From an uncultured Flavobacteriales bacterium (GTDB lineage: Bacteria > Bacteroidota > Bacteroidia > Flavobacteriales > Flavobacteriaceae): a stretch of 45,385 nt of DNA. The notes beneath the pieces are model-generated. The model saw only the letters and a list, made by a program, of their open reading frames with translations, ran no database searches and was not told the DNA's origin. The position numbers and the translations under genes are program-made. Location of the stretch: positions 1 through 45,385 of the forward strand of contig CAJXRD010000022.1 in the NCBI GenBank assembly GCA_913058295.1, in the 5' to 3' direction. Below are positions 25,434 through 34,682 of this stretch, in pieces; position 1 is the first letter of the stretch; each line of letters starts with the position of its first letter.

Positions 25434-25441
25434 CAAATATA
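25434..25441 (-). promoter_or_regulatory. -7 element of the helicase-like/thiE unit
   Basis: On the minus strand TATATTTG matches TAnnTTTG perfectly, 45 bases before the start codon. No -33 TTG is seen at the usual distance. Confidence 0.45.
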
Positions 25442-25490
25442 CCACCTGCAAACTTAAATAAATGAGAGTTTTAATTTTTCTATTCTTTAG

Positions 25491-26231
25491 TTAGAGTACA
25501 GATTCTAAAACTTCCCAAACTGTATTTGCTACGATTTTATGTCCTTCCACTGTTGGGTGTATACCATCGCTTTGGTTTAACTCTGCAATTCCCCCGACAT
25601 TTTCTAAAATAAAAGGGATGAATTTTAAATCATTTATTCTCGCTAAATCAGCGAAAATATTTCTAAACTCAGAAGTGTAATCCTGGCCCATATTGGGAGG
25701 CAATTCCATTCCTGCAAGAATAATAGTTGTGTTCGGGTTCTCATGACGTACAATGTCAATAATATCTTGAAGATTTGCGCGAGTTTCTGTTAATGGAACC
25801 CCACGCAATCCGTCATTAGCACCTAATTCTAAAATAAAAATATCCACATCCTCATTAAGGACCCATTTTACTCTGCTTTTACCACCTGCAGTAGTTTCTC
25901 CACTTAATCCAGAATTTATTACCATATAATCTAATCCTAAAGAATCTACTTTAACTTGTAGTAAACTTGGGAAAGCATCATTACTATCTTCCAAGCCCAT
26001 TCCGGCGGTAAGACTATCTCCAAAACATAGAATAGTCTTTTTTGATTTTACGGTTATAGGTTCATTATCAGACGATATAGATGTCTTTGTCTCTACTAAA
26101 TCTTTAGCTGTATTTGTATTGCCACAAGAGATGAAAACTAATGCAATGATAAAATAACAAAACTTTAAGAGTTTGCGTTCTATTAGACTAGGTAGATTTA
26201 AAAACGTTTGTATATTTTTAGCCTTGTACAT
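25491..26231 (-). CDS. tesA: SGNH-hydrolase lipoprotein, TesA-like arylesterase
   Basis: A 246-residue lipoprotein esterase. The signal has an unusually long N-region and ends in the lipobox VFISC (Cys-36); no later ATG is available. The SGNH blocks are all present: block I GDSLTAG with Ser-73, block II Gly in GLSGETTAGG, block III GAND and block V DGIHP. E. coli TesA is a periplasmic thioesterase/lysophospholipase. It is transcribed away from a YbbA/YbbP-type ABC transporter with only 25 bases between starts, the same arrangement as tesA-ybbA-ybbP in E. coli, which supports the name. Confidence 0.88.
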   Translation of the reverse strand: MYKAKNIQTFLNLPSLIERKLLKFCYFIIALVFISCGNTNTAKDLVETKTSISSDNEPITVKSKKTILCFGDSLTAGMGLEDSNDAFPSLLQVKVDSLGLDYMVINSGLSGETTAGGKSRVKWVLNEDVDIFILELGANDGLRGVPLTETRANLQDIIDIVRHENPNTTIILAGMELPPNMGQDYTSEFRNIFADLARINDLKFIPFILENVGGIAELNQSDGIHPTVEGHKIVANTVWEVLESVL

Positions 26232-26256
26232 ATTAGTAGAAATAATTTAAATTTAT

Positions 26257-26946
26257 ATGCCAAAGATATTAAAGATTAACGGGCTAGAAAAGACATATGC
26301 TAGCGGTTCCAAACAATTAACAGTATTGCAAAAAGTGTCTTTTGATGTGGAAAAAGGACAAACTTTTTCTATTGTTGGTCCTTCAGGTAGTGGAAAAACA
26401 ACCCTATTGGGATTATGCGCCGGTTTAGATAAACCCGATGCAGGTACTGTAGAATTATGTGGTTATGATTTAAACACATTGAATGAAGATGAACGAGCAC
26501 AATTACGGAATAAGGAAGTAGGCTTTATATTTCAAAACTTTCAATTATTACCAACACTTACCGCTCTCGAAAATGTAAGTGTACCCTTAGAATTGCAAGG
26601 CGCAAAAGATGCCGCTATAAGTGCTACAGCATTATTAAAAAAAGTAGGCTTGATAGATCGTTTAGATCATTATCCATCCCAGTTATCGGGAGGAGAGCAA
26701 CAACGTGTAGCTTTAGCAAGAGCTTTTTCAAATAGACCTTCTATATTATTTGCTGATGAACCCACAGGTAATTTAGATGAGGAGACTGGAGAAAAAGTGA
26801 TTCAATTGTTGTTTGAATTAAATAAAGAAGCTGGAACTACTTTGGTGATCATCTCACACGATTTAGAACTGGCCAATAGAACACAACAGATTTTGAGACT
26901 TAAAGGTGGGAAAATAATGACTAACGAAACAACTGCCACATTTTGA
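26257..26946 (+). CDS. ybbA: ABC transporter ATP-binding protein, YbbA-like
   Basis: A 229-residue ATPase of the LolD/MacB group: Walker A GPSGSGKT (41-48), Q-loop [13 protein letters not shown], signature [15 protein letters not shown], Walker [13 protein letters not shown] and switch VIISHD. It energises the permease encoded next, with which it overlaps by 4 bases, and faces the TesA-like gene. In E. coli the YbbA-YbbP pair is not well understood but is linked to lipid or thioester hydrolysis by its neighbour. Confidence 0.93.
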   Translation: MPKILKINGLEKTYASGSKQLTVLQKVSFDVEKGQTFSIVGPSGSGKTTLLGLCAGLDKPDAGTVELCGYDLNTLNEDERAQLRNKEVGFIFQNFQLLPTLTALENVSVPLELQGAKDAAISATALLKKVGLIDRLDHYPSQLSGGEQQRVALARAFSNRPSILFADEPTGNLDEETGEKVIQLLFELNKEAGTTLVIISHDLELANRTQQILRLKGGKIMTNETTATF

Positions 26947-29486
26947 GTTCCTCTAAATTCACATCAAAAAACAACAAGGCCTGGCTTTTTAAAATGGCCT
27001 GGCGAGATGCAAAAGCGAGTAGAGTAAGGCTATTTCTTTTTATGGCTTCTATTATTTTGGGAATTGCAGCGGTAGTTTCTATTCAGTTATTTAGTAAGAA
27101 TCTAGAGAATAATATAAAGCTACAATCCAAAGCCTTAATGGGTGCCGATTTCATTATTGATAGTGAGCAAATCCCAACGGAACGAGCACAAGCCATTATC
27201 GATTCTTTAGAACCAGATGCTTCAGAAGTTAACTTTGTATCGATGATTGCTTTTCCGAAGAATGGAGGCACCAAATTAGTGGGTGTTCGAGCTTTGGAAG
27301 GCGACTTCCCATTTTATGGTACTTTAGATACCCAACCTGTTTCTGCAGCAAGCAACTACCAAGAAAATGGGGCTGCTTTGGTAGATGCTACCCTCATGCT
27401 ACAATATGATATTAAACCGGGTGATTCTATTAAAATAGGGGAGATTACCTTGCCAATTTCTGGTGCTTTAAAAGCCATTCCCGGTAGTACTGCTATGTCT
27501 GCTTCTGTAGCGCCGCCAGTTGTTATTCCGTATCGTTATCTAGAACAGACCAAACTTCTACAATTTGGAAGTCGTAAAGAGTATCAGTTTTTTTATAAAG
27601 CGCCAAATATAGACTTAGTGCTTTTAGATAAAGTACTAGATCCTATGTTGGATGAAGAAAATGCAGATTTAGATACACATACCAGCACCAGTCAACGTTT
27701 AGGACAACGCTATGTTAATGTGAGTAAATTTCTAAATCTTGCCGCATTTATCGCCTTGTTATTAGGATGTGTAGGTATTGCAAGTTCTGTAAATATATAT
27801 ATCAAGGAAAAGCTAAAAGCGGTCGCTGTATTAAAATGTATGGGAGCTACCAGAAGACAAAGCTTTTTAATATTTCTTATACAAATCTCAGGAATAGGGA
27901 TCCTTGGTGGTTTTATTGGTTCTGCTATCGGAGTAGTCCTTCAAGAGCTCTTTCCCTATATTTTAAAGGAATTTTTACCTTTTGATGTGGAAGTCAGTAT
28001 CACCATGCAACCCCTAATTATGGGTGTTTTACTCGGATTTTTGATGTCGGTATTGTTTGCATTATTGCCGCTGGTTCGTACTTGGTATGTTTCCCCATTA
28101 GAGGTGTTACGTATTGGTGGAGTTCCCTTAGTAAAACCTAAGAAAGCGCGTTTAGTGGTATTTACGCTGATCATTGTATTTCTATATTTATTCTCATTTT
28201 GGTTGCTCCGTGATGCGGTATTTGCTCTTACATTTGTCATTGGTATTTTAATGACCTTTGCTATTTTGGCGGGCATCGCAGTAGCATCTATGAAAGTTGT
28301 TAAAGCCTATTTCCCAAAGAGCGCAGGTTTTATCATTCGCCAAAGTTTATTAAACTTATTTCGTCCAAATAATCAAACCTTAGTATTAATCGTGGCTATT
28401 GGCTTAGGGACCTTTTTAATAAGCACTTTATATTTCACCAAAGATATTTTATTAGCCAAAACAGAAGTTGGTCAAGCTTCGGAAAATGCAAATATTATTA
28501 CTTTAGATGTGCAAAGTGACCAGCTGGAGGAAATTGTAAAAACCTATGAAGCGAATGACTTAAAGGTTTTGGATAATATTTCATTGGTAACTATGCGGAT
28601 GCATAGTATTAAAGGAAAATTGGTGAATGCCCTACGGAAGGATACTACCAGCCAAGTAAGAGCTTGGCTATTAAACCACGAATTTAGAACCACTTATCGC
28701 GATGTATTGATCCCTACGGAAGAAATTATAGAAGGGGAGTGGATTTCAACAAAGAAACCAGGAGCCCCAATTCAAATTTCAATTTCAGACAATCTTGCTG
28801 CAGATGCCAAAGTAACGGTTGGGGATCCTATTGTTTTTAATGTGCAAGGGGTGCTTATGGAAACCACAGTGGCTAGTATTCGGAAAGTAGATTGGGGCCG
28901 CATACAACTAAACTTTTCTATTGTATTTCCAAAGGGTGTATTAGAAGATGCACCGCAGTTTAATGTATTAACCACCTATGCACCTACAGAAGAAAGCTCG
29001 GCTGCATTGCAAAGGGATTTGGTGACAAAATTTCCTAATGTTTCGATTATAGACCTTCGACAAATGTATACGATCATAGAAGATATATTAGATAAGGTTT
29101 CGTGGATTATCAACTTTATGGCTTTCTTTAGTATTCTTACCGGTATTATTGTGTTGATAGGATCTGTACGTAATAGTAAATATCAGCGTATTAAGGAAAG
29201 TGTATTGCTTAGAACTTTGGGCGCAAAGAATAATCAAATATTAAAAATATCTGCCTTAGAATATTTATTTTTAGGAATTTTAGGTAGTTTAGTGGGCATT
29301 CTTTTAGCATTAGTAAGTAGTTTACTGTTGGCTCTATTTGTTTTTAAAGAACCTTTTGTGCCTTCAGTAATTCCATTTTTAGTTTTTTTACCAGGTATTT
29401 CATTATTGGTGTTGGGGATAGGATTAAGTAATATCCGGATTGTTTTAAGAAGTTCCCCATTAGAAGTATTGCGAAGAGAAGTATGA
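26943..29486 (+). CDS. ybbP: ABC transporter permease, YbbP-like (FtsX/MacB fold)
   Basis: An 847-residue permease with the expected pattern: one membrane helix near residue 30, a periplasmic domain, three helices (about 260-390), further helices, a second periplasmic domain, and a final FtsX-like set (about 715-840). This duplicated FtsX layout and length match E. coli YbbP. The chosen start is a TTG overlapping the stop of the ATPase gene (TTGA), which implies translational coupling; the first ATG is at 26994, 17 codons in. MacB-type permeases move lipids or lipoproteins by mechanical coupling rather than through a channel. Confidence 0.9.
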   Translation: MSSSKFTSKNNKAWLFKMAWRDAKASRVRLFLFMASIILGIAAVVSIQLFSKNLENNIKLQSKALMGADFIIDSEQIPTERAQAIIDSLEPDASEVNFVSMIAFPKNGGTKLVGVRALEGDFPFYGTLDTQPVSAASNYQENGAALVDATLMLQYDIKPGDSIKIGEITLPISGALKAIPGSTAMSASVAPPVVIPYRYLEQTKLLQFGSRKEYQFFYKAPNIDLVLLDKVLDPMLDEENADLDTHTSTSQRLGQRYVNVSKFLNLAAFIALLLGCVGIASSVNIYIKEKLKAVAVLKCMGATRRQSFLIFLIQISGIGILGGFIGSAIGVVLQELFPYILKEFLPFDVEVSITMQPLIMGVLLGFLMSVLFALLPLVRTWYVSPLEVLRIGGVPLVKPKKARLVVFTLIIVFLYLFSFWLLRDAVFALTFVIGILMTFAILAGIAVASMKVVKAYFPKSAGFIIRQSLLNLFRPNNQTLVLIVAIGLGTFLISTLYFTKDILLAKTEVGQASENANIITLDVQSDQLEEIVKTYEANDLKVLDNISLVTMRMHSIKGKLVNALRKDTTSQVRAWLLNHEFRTTYRDVLIPTEEIIEGEWISTKKPGAPIQISISDNLAADAKVTVGDPIVFNVQGVLMETTVASIRKVDWGRIQLNFSIVFPKGVLEDAPQFNVLTTYAPTEESSAALQRDLVTKFPNVSIIDLRQMYTIIEDILDKVSWIINFMAFFSILTGIIVLIGSVRNSKYQRIKESVLLRTLGAKNNQILKISALEYLFLGILGSLVGILLALVSSLLLALFVFKEPFVPSVIPFLVFLPGISLLVLGIGLSNIRIVLRSSPLEVLRREV

Positions 29487-29524
29487 TATATATAAATCCA
29501 GATGCTCTTATATAATCCTATAAA

Positions 29525-29791
29525 ATGAATTCTATTCCAACTATAAAATTATATGGGGCCTCGGGCTGTCATAAAACCAACTATTATAAAATATTATTAG
29601 ACCAAACAGCATTGGCCTATCAATTTTTAGATGTAGAAAATAATGAAGAACATGCAGAAGAATTACGGGGTCTTTATGAAAATAGAAAACTTAATTTTCC
29701 AACAATAACCATAGGAGAAAAGAAATTACGAAATCCCTATAAAGAAGAATTGGAAAAATGGTTAATCAAATTAGTACCAGGTTATTTGTAA
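29525..29791 (+). CDS. Glutaredoxin-like protein with single active-site Cys
   Basis: An 88-residue thioredoxin-fold protein: strand IKLYGASGC with Cys-15 in CHKT, the strand YQFLDVENN, and the cis-Pro segment FPTITIG. The usual CPYC second Cys is absent, so it would be monothiol. The length fits small glutaredoxins. It begins 38 bases after the ybbP-like gene and 73 before selO. Redox partner unknown. Confidence 0.82.
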   Translation: MNSIPTIKLYGASGCHKTNYYKILLDQTALAYQFLDVENNEEHAEELRGLYENRKLNFPTITIGEKKLRNPYKEELEKWLIKLVPGYL

Positions 29792-29864
29792 TTCTTAAAT
29801 TAACTTACACTTAGAAGTACGAAATAGAGTAAAATATTAAATAATTAGATAGAAAGGGACCTTC

Positions 29865-31427
29865 ATGAAACTTAAGATAGCAGATAGATTTACTAAAGAA
29901 TTACCAGCAGATCCAGTCCTTGAAAACTCAAGAAGACAAGTAAAAAAAGCTTGCTTCTCTTTTGTAAACCCTAAAAAAACAGAAAAACCAGAAATGCTAC
30001 ATGTTTCTCCTGAGATGCTCTTCACTTTAGGAATGACTTTAGAAGATGGAACTAGTGAAGAATTTCTAAATGTATTTACGGGCAATAGTATATTGTCGAA
30101 TACAAAACCTTATGCCATGTGCTATGGGGGACATCAATTTGGTAATTGGGCAGGACAATTAGGGGATGGACGTGCCATCAATCTAGCTGAAATTGAACAT
30201 AAAAATAAACACTGGTGCCTTCAACTTAAGGGAGCAGGGGAGACCCCATATTCTCGTAACGCAGATGGTTTGGCAGTGTTAAGATCTTCGGTTCGGGAGT
30301 ATTTGTGTAGCGAAGCGATGTATCATCTAGGAGTTCCAACAACCAGAGCGCTTTCCTTGGCATTGTCTGGAGATGAAGTTTGGAGGGATATGCTATACGA
30401 CGGAAATGCTGCATATGAAAAAGGAGCTATTGTTTGTAGAGTATCTCAGAGCTTTTTACGTTTTGGTAATTATCAAATATTAGCTTCAAGACAGGATAAT
30501 GAAACTTTAAAAACACTTGTAGATTATACGATAAAACATCATTTTACTTATTTGGGAAAACCTTCAAAAGAAGCCTATGTACAGTTTTTTGAAGCAGTAG
30601 TAGAAAATACTTTAGAAACACTTATTCATTGGCAACGGGTTGGTTTTGTTCATGGGGTCATGAATACAGATAATATGTCCATACTAGGACAGACCATAGA
30701 TTATGGACCTTATGGTTGGTTAGAAGGATATGATCATAATTGGACTCCTAATACTACCGATAGTCAATTTAAACGGTATCGTTATGGAGCACAATTGGAT
30801 ATGGGACTTTGGAATTTATATCAGTTGGCAAATGCTTTATATCCATTAATAGGAGAAGCAGAAGGCTTAGAGCGTATTTTACATGCATATTATGAAAATG
30901 CGCAAGCCCAATATTTAATCATGATGCGAAGTAAATTAGGTTTGTTTACCGAAGACAAAAAGGATGCAGAATTAATTGCGAACTTAGAAGAAACCTTACA
31001 ATTAACAGAAACGGATATGACGATATTCTTTAGAAATTTAAGTGATTTTTCTACGGAAACCTCTTTAAAAGGATGGACTATCGTAAAGGATGCTTTTTAT
31101 ACAATAAATGAAGTTTCAGATGCTATAAAACAAAAATGGAATTTCTGGTTTATGAACTATGCTGAAAGATTACAGAAAGAAAAATTTACTTCGGAAGAAA
31201 GAAAAGAGAAAATGAAACAAGTGAATCCTAAGTACGTATTGCGTAATTATATGGCACAATTAGCTATAGATGCTGCTAATAAAGGAGACTATAAATTAAT
31301 TGATGAATTATTTCAATTGCTTAGAAAACCCTATGAAGAGCAACCCGAAAATAAGAAATGGTTTGTGAAACGCCCCGATTGGGCAAGACACAAAGCAGGC
31401 TGTTCTATGCTTTCCTGTAGTTCTTAA
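29865..31427 (+). CDS. selO: Protein adenylyltransferase SelO (YdiU family)
   Basis: A 520-residue SelO pseudokinase, which transfers AMP from ATP to Ser, Thr or Tyr of proteins. Seen are GGHQFGNWAGQLGDGRA (nucleotide-binding region), LQLKGAGETPYSR, the catalytic-loop HGVMNTDNMSILG and the metal-binding DYGPYGWLE. The C-terminus ends GCSMLSCSS; in eukaryotes a selenocysteine lies at the equivalent place, and here it is Cys. Full family length. It is probably active in redox-stress responses; the glutaredoxin-like gene before it fits that known link, since SelO targets include glutaredoxins in E. coli. Confidence 0.95.
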   Translation: MKLKIADRFTKELPADPVLENSRRQVKKACFSFVNPKKTEKPEMLHVSPEMLFTLGMTLEDGTSEEFLNVFTGNSILSNTKPYAMCYGGHQFGNWAGQLGDGRAINLAEIEHKNKHWCLQLKGAGETPYSRNADGLAVLRSSVREYLCSEAMYHLGVPTTRALSLALSGDEVWRDMLYDGNAAYEKGAIVCRVSQSFLRFGNYQILASRQDNETLKTLVDYTIKHHFTYLGKPSKEAYVQFFEAVVENTLETLIHWQRVGFVHGVMNTDNMSILGQTIDYGPYGWLEGYDHNWTPNTTDSQFKRYRYGAQLDMGLWNLYQLANALYPLIGEAEGLERILHAYYENAQAQYLIMMRSKLGLFTEDKKDAELIANLEETLQLTETDMTIFFRNLSDFSTETSLKGWTIVKDAFYTINEVSDAIKQKWNFWFMNYAERLQKEKFTSEERKEKMKQVNPKYVLRNYMAQLAIDAANKGDYKLIDELFQLLRKPYEEQPENKKWFVKRPDWARHKAGCSMLSCSS

Positions 31428-31466
31428 GCTTTGTAAAATCGAAGCTATTAAATGAAGTGGATACGT

Positions 31467-32168
31467 TTATTGGTTTAGGTAATTTTGCAATTCGACAATT
31501 TTATGAGGCTCATTAAATACTCCGCTATAATAAGAGGTTACAGTTGCTGAGGTATCATCCTTAACGCCACGTGAAGAAACACAAAGATGCTTTGCATCAA
31601 TAATTATAGCAATGTCTTCTGTATCTAAAATGGTTTTTAGTTCAATTGCAATCTGATTTGTTAATCGTTCTTGTACCTGTGGTCGTTTTGCATAATACTG
31701 TACAATTCTATTCAATTTAGAAATACCAATAACCTTTCCAGAAGAAACATAAGCAATATGTGCTATACCAATAATTGGAACAAAGTGATGCTCGCAATTG
31801 GAATAAAAAGTAATGTTCTTTTCCACCAGCATTTGATTGTATTTATACTTATTGTCAAACAATGCTATCTTAGGCTTATTCAAAGGATTTAGTCCAGAAA
31901 AAATTTCATCAATATACATTTTGGCTACTCTATTGGGTGTTCCCTTTAAGGAATCATCGGTTAGATCAAGTCCCATAACGTCCATTATTTGTGCAAATAA
32001 ACCCGATATCTTTTCTTTTTTTTCAGAATCTGATATTTCGAAAGCATCTAATTTCATAGGAGTTTCTAATCCAGTATAAAAATGATCATCGCCTATTTCT
32101 TCTTCAGAAAACCTATCTAGCGTATTCTCTTTAATATGGGTATTCAACATAATTTCTTGCGGTTTCAT
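31467..32168 (-). CDS. folE: GTP cyclohydrolase I
   Basis: A 233-residue type I enzyme that converts GTP to dihydroneopterin triphosphate. Zinc ligands are visible: Cys-125 and His-128 in NCEHHFVP and Cys-196 in KHLC. Also typical are KLNRIVQYYAKRPQVQERLT and SSRGVKDDTSATVT. The N-terminus is about 45 residues longer than in the shortest members; the start could instead be Met-7. The gene overlaps the preceding PTPS gene by 38 bases, so both are made together and act in sequence on one pathway. Confidence 0.95.
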   Translation of the reverse strand: MKPQEIMLNTHIKENTLDRFSEEEIGDDHFYTGLETPMKLDAFEISDSEKKEKISGLFAQIMDVMGLDLTDDSLKGTPNRVAKMYIDEIFSGLNPLNKPKIALFDNKYKYNQMLVEKNITFYSNCEHHFVPIIGIAHIAYVSSGKVIGISKLNRIVQYYAKRPQVQERLTNQIAIELKTILDTEDIAIIIDAKHLCVSSRGVKDDTSATVTSYYSGVFNEPHKIVELQNYLNQ

Positions 32169-32541
32169 AAAGTTTAATTTTTAATTCTAGATCTCTGTTT
32201 AATTCTGGCTTTAGAATATTGTATATTACCATAGCAATGTTTTCTGCGGTAGGGTTTAAATTTTTAAACTCTATAGTGTCTAAGTTTAAGTTTTTATGAT
32301 CAAATCTATTGATTACTTTCTCTTTGATTAGATCTGAAAGTATTTTTGTGTCAATTACATAACCGGTTTCAGGGTCACAAAAACCAATGATCTTAACTTC
32401 TAAATCATAATTATGTCCATGGTAATTTGGATTATTGCATTTTCCAAAAACTTCCCGATTTTTATCATCACTCCATTTATTGTTATGTAACCTGTGAGCT
32501 GCATTAAAATGTTCACAACGTATGATGGCTGTTTTATTCAT
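32131..32541 (-). CDS. 6-pyruvoyl-tetrahydropterin synthase family protein
   Basis: A 136-residue pterin enzyme. Zinc ligands are His-16 (NAAHRL), His-41 and His-43 (YHGHNY), and the catalytic Cys is Cys-35 in GKCNNPNYHGHNY. This motif, together with DPETGYVIDTK, FDHKNLN and TAENIA, matches the eukaryotic-type PTPS better than QueD (which has a shorter Cys-to-HGH spacing). It takes the product of FolE, whose gene follows, either to 6-pyruvoyl-tetrahydropterin (biopterin path) or to a related pterin. The lack of queC or queE nearby favours the former. Confidence 0.9.
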   Translation of the reverse strand: MNKTAIIRCEHFNAAHRLHNNKWSDDKNREVFGKCNNPNYHGHNYDLEVKIIGFCDPETGYVIDTKILSDLIKEKVINRFDHKNLNLDTIEFKNLNPTAENIAMVIYNILKPELNRDLELKIKLYETARNYVEYPY

Positions 32542-32578
32542 TATTATAATTTGCCTAACTTGTTAAAAATATAAAAGA

Positions 32579-32586
32579 CAAAGATA
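32579..32586 (-). promoter_or_regulatory. -7 element of the PTPS-folE unit
   Basis: On the minus strand TATCTTTG matches TAnnTTTG perfectly, 37 bases before the PTPS start. The -33 box is not clear. Confidence 0.5.
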
Positions 32587-32632
32587 CTATTTAATGTTTA
32601 ATAAAATAGCATATTTGTTAAACTAAATATTA

Positions 32633-32640
32633 TATATTTG
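32633..32640 (+). promoter_or_regulatory. -7 element of the CDP-alcohol phosphotransferase gene
   Basis: TATATTTG matches TAnnTTTG perfectly. It would give a leader of about 95 bases. The nearest TTG is 15 bases upstream, shorter than usual. Confidence 0.45.
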
Positions 32641-32741
32641 CCTGGATCAATTTATTTATATTAAAGATATAAGAAAGTTTAGAACGATCTAGCCTTAGTT
32701 TAGGTGATTTAATTAATACAAATAGAATTTAACAAATTAGT

Positions 32742-33503
32742 ATGTCAAAATTACCTAGTGCACATAAGTTTATAGACCTTTCAGATTACGGAAGGCCGAT
32801 TGCACGAATTATTGCTAATTCATTAAAAGAAACATCCTTTACACCTATTCATGTAACCATTTGGTTTGTTATTTCTGGTTTGATAGCTATTTGTTGCATA
32901 CTAGCTGATTATCTATGGGCAGCTGCATTTTTTTTAATATTAAAATCTATTTTAGATGCTGCTGATGGTGAATTGGCAAGATTAAAAAACACGCCCTCCT
33001 ATACAGGACGATATCTAGATTCTGTGTCAGATATCATTTTAAATTTGCTAATATTTTTGGCACTCTGGTATACTACAGAGGTTTATTTTATCTATGCCTT
33101 TCTTGCTTTTTTAGGAATCCAATTGCAAGGTACTTTATATAATTATTACTATGTTATTTTGCGAAACAACTTAAATGGAGATACCACGAGTAGAGTATTC
33201 GAAGATAATACTCCATTAGCGCTAGAGGGGGAAACACAAGAAAATGTAAACCTGCTATTTTCATTATATAAATTTTTCTATAGTGCCTTTGATAAAGCAA
33301 TTCATTTATTAGACCCAAATGCCTATAAAAGTAAAAAATTTCCTAATCTCTTTATGTCAGCATTATCCATTTTTGGTTTAGGATTTCAACTTTTAATTAT
33401 AAGTGTCCTATTGGTTTTAGGCTATAAAGATGCTATTATTCCATTTTTCATTGGCTATTCACTATTAATACTAATATTCATTGGTATTAGAAGAATCTTA
33501 TAG
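32742..33503 (+). CDS. CDP-alcohol phosphatidyltransferase family protein
   Basis: A 253-residue integral membrane enzyme. The complete CDP-alcohol motif D-x2-DG-x2-AR-x8-G-x3-D-x3-D is at residues 72-97 (Asp-72, Asp-75, Gly-76, Ala-79, Arg-80, Gly-89, Asp-93, Asp-97). About six membrane segments are visible. Such enzymes make phospholipids or inositol-type compounds from CDP-activated lipids; the specific alcohol is not readable. It faces the PTPS gene and stands alone. Confidence 0.92.
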   Translation: MSKLPSAHKFIDLSDYGRPIARIIANSLKETSFTPIHVTIWFVISGLIAICCILADYLWAAAFFLILKSILDAADGELARLKNTPSYTGRYLDSVSDIILNLLIFLALWYTTEVYFIYAFLAFLGIQLQGTLYNYYYVILRNNLNGDTTSRVFEDNTPLALEGETQENVNLLFSLYKFFYSAFDKAIHLLDPNAYKSKKFPNLFMSALSIFGLGFQLLIISVLLVLGYKDAIIPFFIGYSLLILIFIGIRRIL

Positions 33504-33552
33504 ATTTTTTAAACACTTTTATACAACAATATGATGACTGAACTAACCTTCA

Positions 33553-33598
33553 TTAAGCTAGTTGAAATGTTGAGTGTAATAGGAAAGCATAATGTCTG
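33553..33598 (+). repeat. Degraded copy of the AGGAGGGAAGCGTAAT repeat
   Basis: TTAAGCTAGTTGAAATG ... ATAGGAAAGCATAATGTCTG aligns with the better copies at 37041 and 44410 with several substitutions and a small insertion. It lies between the CDP-alcohol gene and the AraC gene. Confidence 0.4.
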
Positions 33599-33663
33599 AC
33601 TTCCATGAACTAGCTGTATGGAACACTTTAATTTTACATAAAACCCCAAACTCAAAATTTTTG

Positions 33664-33671
33664 TAAATTTG
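33664..33671 (+). promoter_or_regulatory. -7 element of the AraC-family regulator gene
   Basis: TAAATTTG matches TAnnTTTG perfectly, 11 bases before the ATG, so the leader would be only a few bases long. Confidence 0.5.
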
Positions 33672-33682
33672 AAATCCTTTAT

Positions 33683-34537
33683 ATGACTAGAGATATTATA
33701 AATATAAACGATTTTACTATTTTGGTTGAAGAAGCCAAAGTAAATACACCAACAATAGACTCCTGTACTTTTGATGAGCCTATTATTGCTGTAGCATTCT
33801 ATGGGTCTGGAGATGTGAATTTAGTAGTCAAATACATCGACAAACAAAAACAGTTTAATCATACCAAAGGATTAGCACTTTCATTTTATGCAGATGAAAA
33901 AGTTGAATTTGAACACACTGTTTCTGCCACTAAACCATTAGAATGTTTGGTAATAGCAACCACTGCAAAAACAATTGAAAGACTACCAAATGAGGAAGGG
34001 GAATTGTTTAGTGAAATGCTTAATCAATTAGTAAATCCTTCAGACCATTATGTAGAAGGACCAAGTTTTATAATGACGCCAGAAATGCAGTCAATTGTAG
34101 ATTCACTCTTCAATATTAAATATACCGGAAAAACAAAAATGATGTTTTTTAGAAGTCAAATAACAACATTGCTTTCCCATTTTTTTGGACAGTTAGCTTC
34201 ATTAAAAACTGAAAAAATAAATATTCCTGAACGTGAAAAACTAAATTTAGCCAGAGATATTTTATTAGAAAACATTGATAATCCACCTTCTTTAAATGAA
34301 ATTTCTAAAGAAATAGGACTAAACACCTTCAAATTAAAAAAAGAATTTAAAGCATTTTTTGGTGTCCCCGTTTTTAAATATCTTCAAAATGAACGACTTG
34401 CAATAGCGCATAAAATGATTAGTACTCAAAAATCTACTGTCCAAGAAGCTTCTTGGCATGTTGGCTATGACAGTCTGAGTTCGTTTTCTAATGCTTTCGA
34501 AAAAAAATTCGGCTATCGTCCAAGTCAGATTAAGTAA
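33683..34537 (+). CDS. AraC-family transcriptional regulator
   Basis: A 284-residue regulator. The C-terminal 100 residues hold the two helix-turn-helix units of the AraC/XylS family (NPPSLNEISKEIGLNTFKLKKEFK, then VGYDSLSSFSNAFEKKFGYRPSQIK). The first 180 residues are an unassigned ligand or dimer domain. It is followed by an NmrA-type reductase gene with its own promoter, a common arrangement in which the regulator activates its neighbour. Confidence 0.93.
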   Translation: MTRDIININDFTILVEEAKVNTPTIDSCTFDEPIIAVAFYGSGDVNLVVKYIDKQKQFNHTKGLALSFYADEKVEFEHTVSATKPLECLVIATTAKTIERLPNEEGELFSEMLNQLVNPSDHYVEGPSFIMTPEMQSIVDSLFNIKYTGKTKMMFFRSQITTLLSHFFGQLASLKTEKINIPEREKLNLARDILLENIDNPPSLNEISKEIGLNTFKLKKEFKAFFGVPVFKYLQNERLAIAHKMISTQKSTVQEASWHVGYDSLSSFSNAFEKKFGYRPSQIK

Positions 34538-34621
34538 TTTCGTATCTGTTTTGGTGTCTAGATTCTTAGTGTAGTATTTCAAGAACTCCTTTTCGAACAA
34601 ATTTTTATCCTTTTACAACAA

Positions 34622-34634
34622 ATCAAGTTTTGAT
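34622..34634. promoter_or_regulatory. Small inverted repeat before the NmrA-type gene
   Basis: ATCAA and TTGAT flank GTT, 8 bases upstream of the -7 box, so it could be an activator or repressor site. AraC proteins usually use direct repeats; low confidence. Confidence 0.25.
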
Positions 34635-34642
34635 CTTCCCCA

Positions 34643-34650
34643 TAGTTTTG
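34643..34650 (+). promoter_or_regulatory. -7 element of the NmrA-type gene
   Basis: TAGTTTTG matches TAnnTTTG perfectly, 32 bases before the ATG. No TTG is at the normal -33 distance, as expected for a promoter that needs an activator. Confidence 0.5.
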
Positions 34651-34682
34651 CATCCTAATTAATAATTTAAACACAAACAAAA

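Noticed and set aside
26261-26268. Minus-strand -7 element TATCTTTG for the TesA-like gene
   Set aside because: It lies within the first codons of the facing ABC gene and lacks a -33 box; it may be real but chance is as likely.
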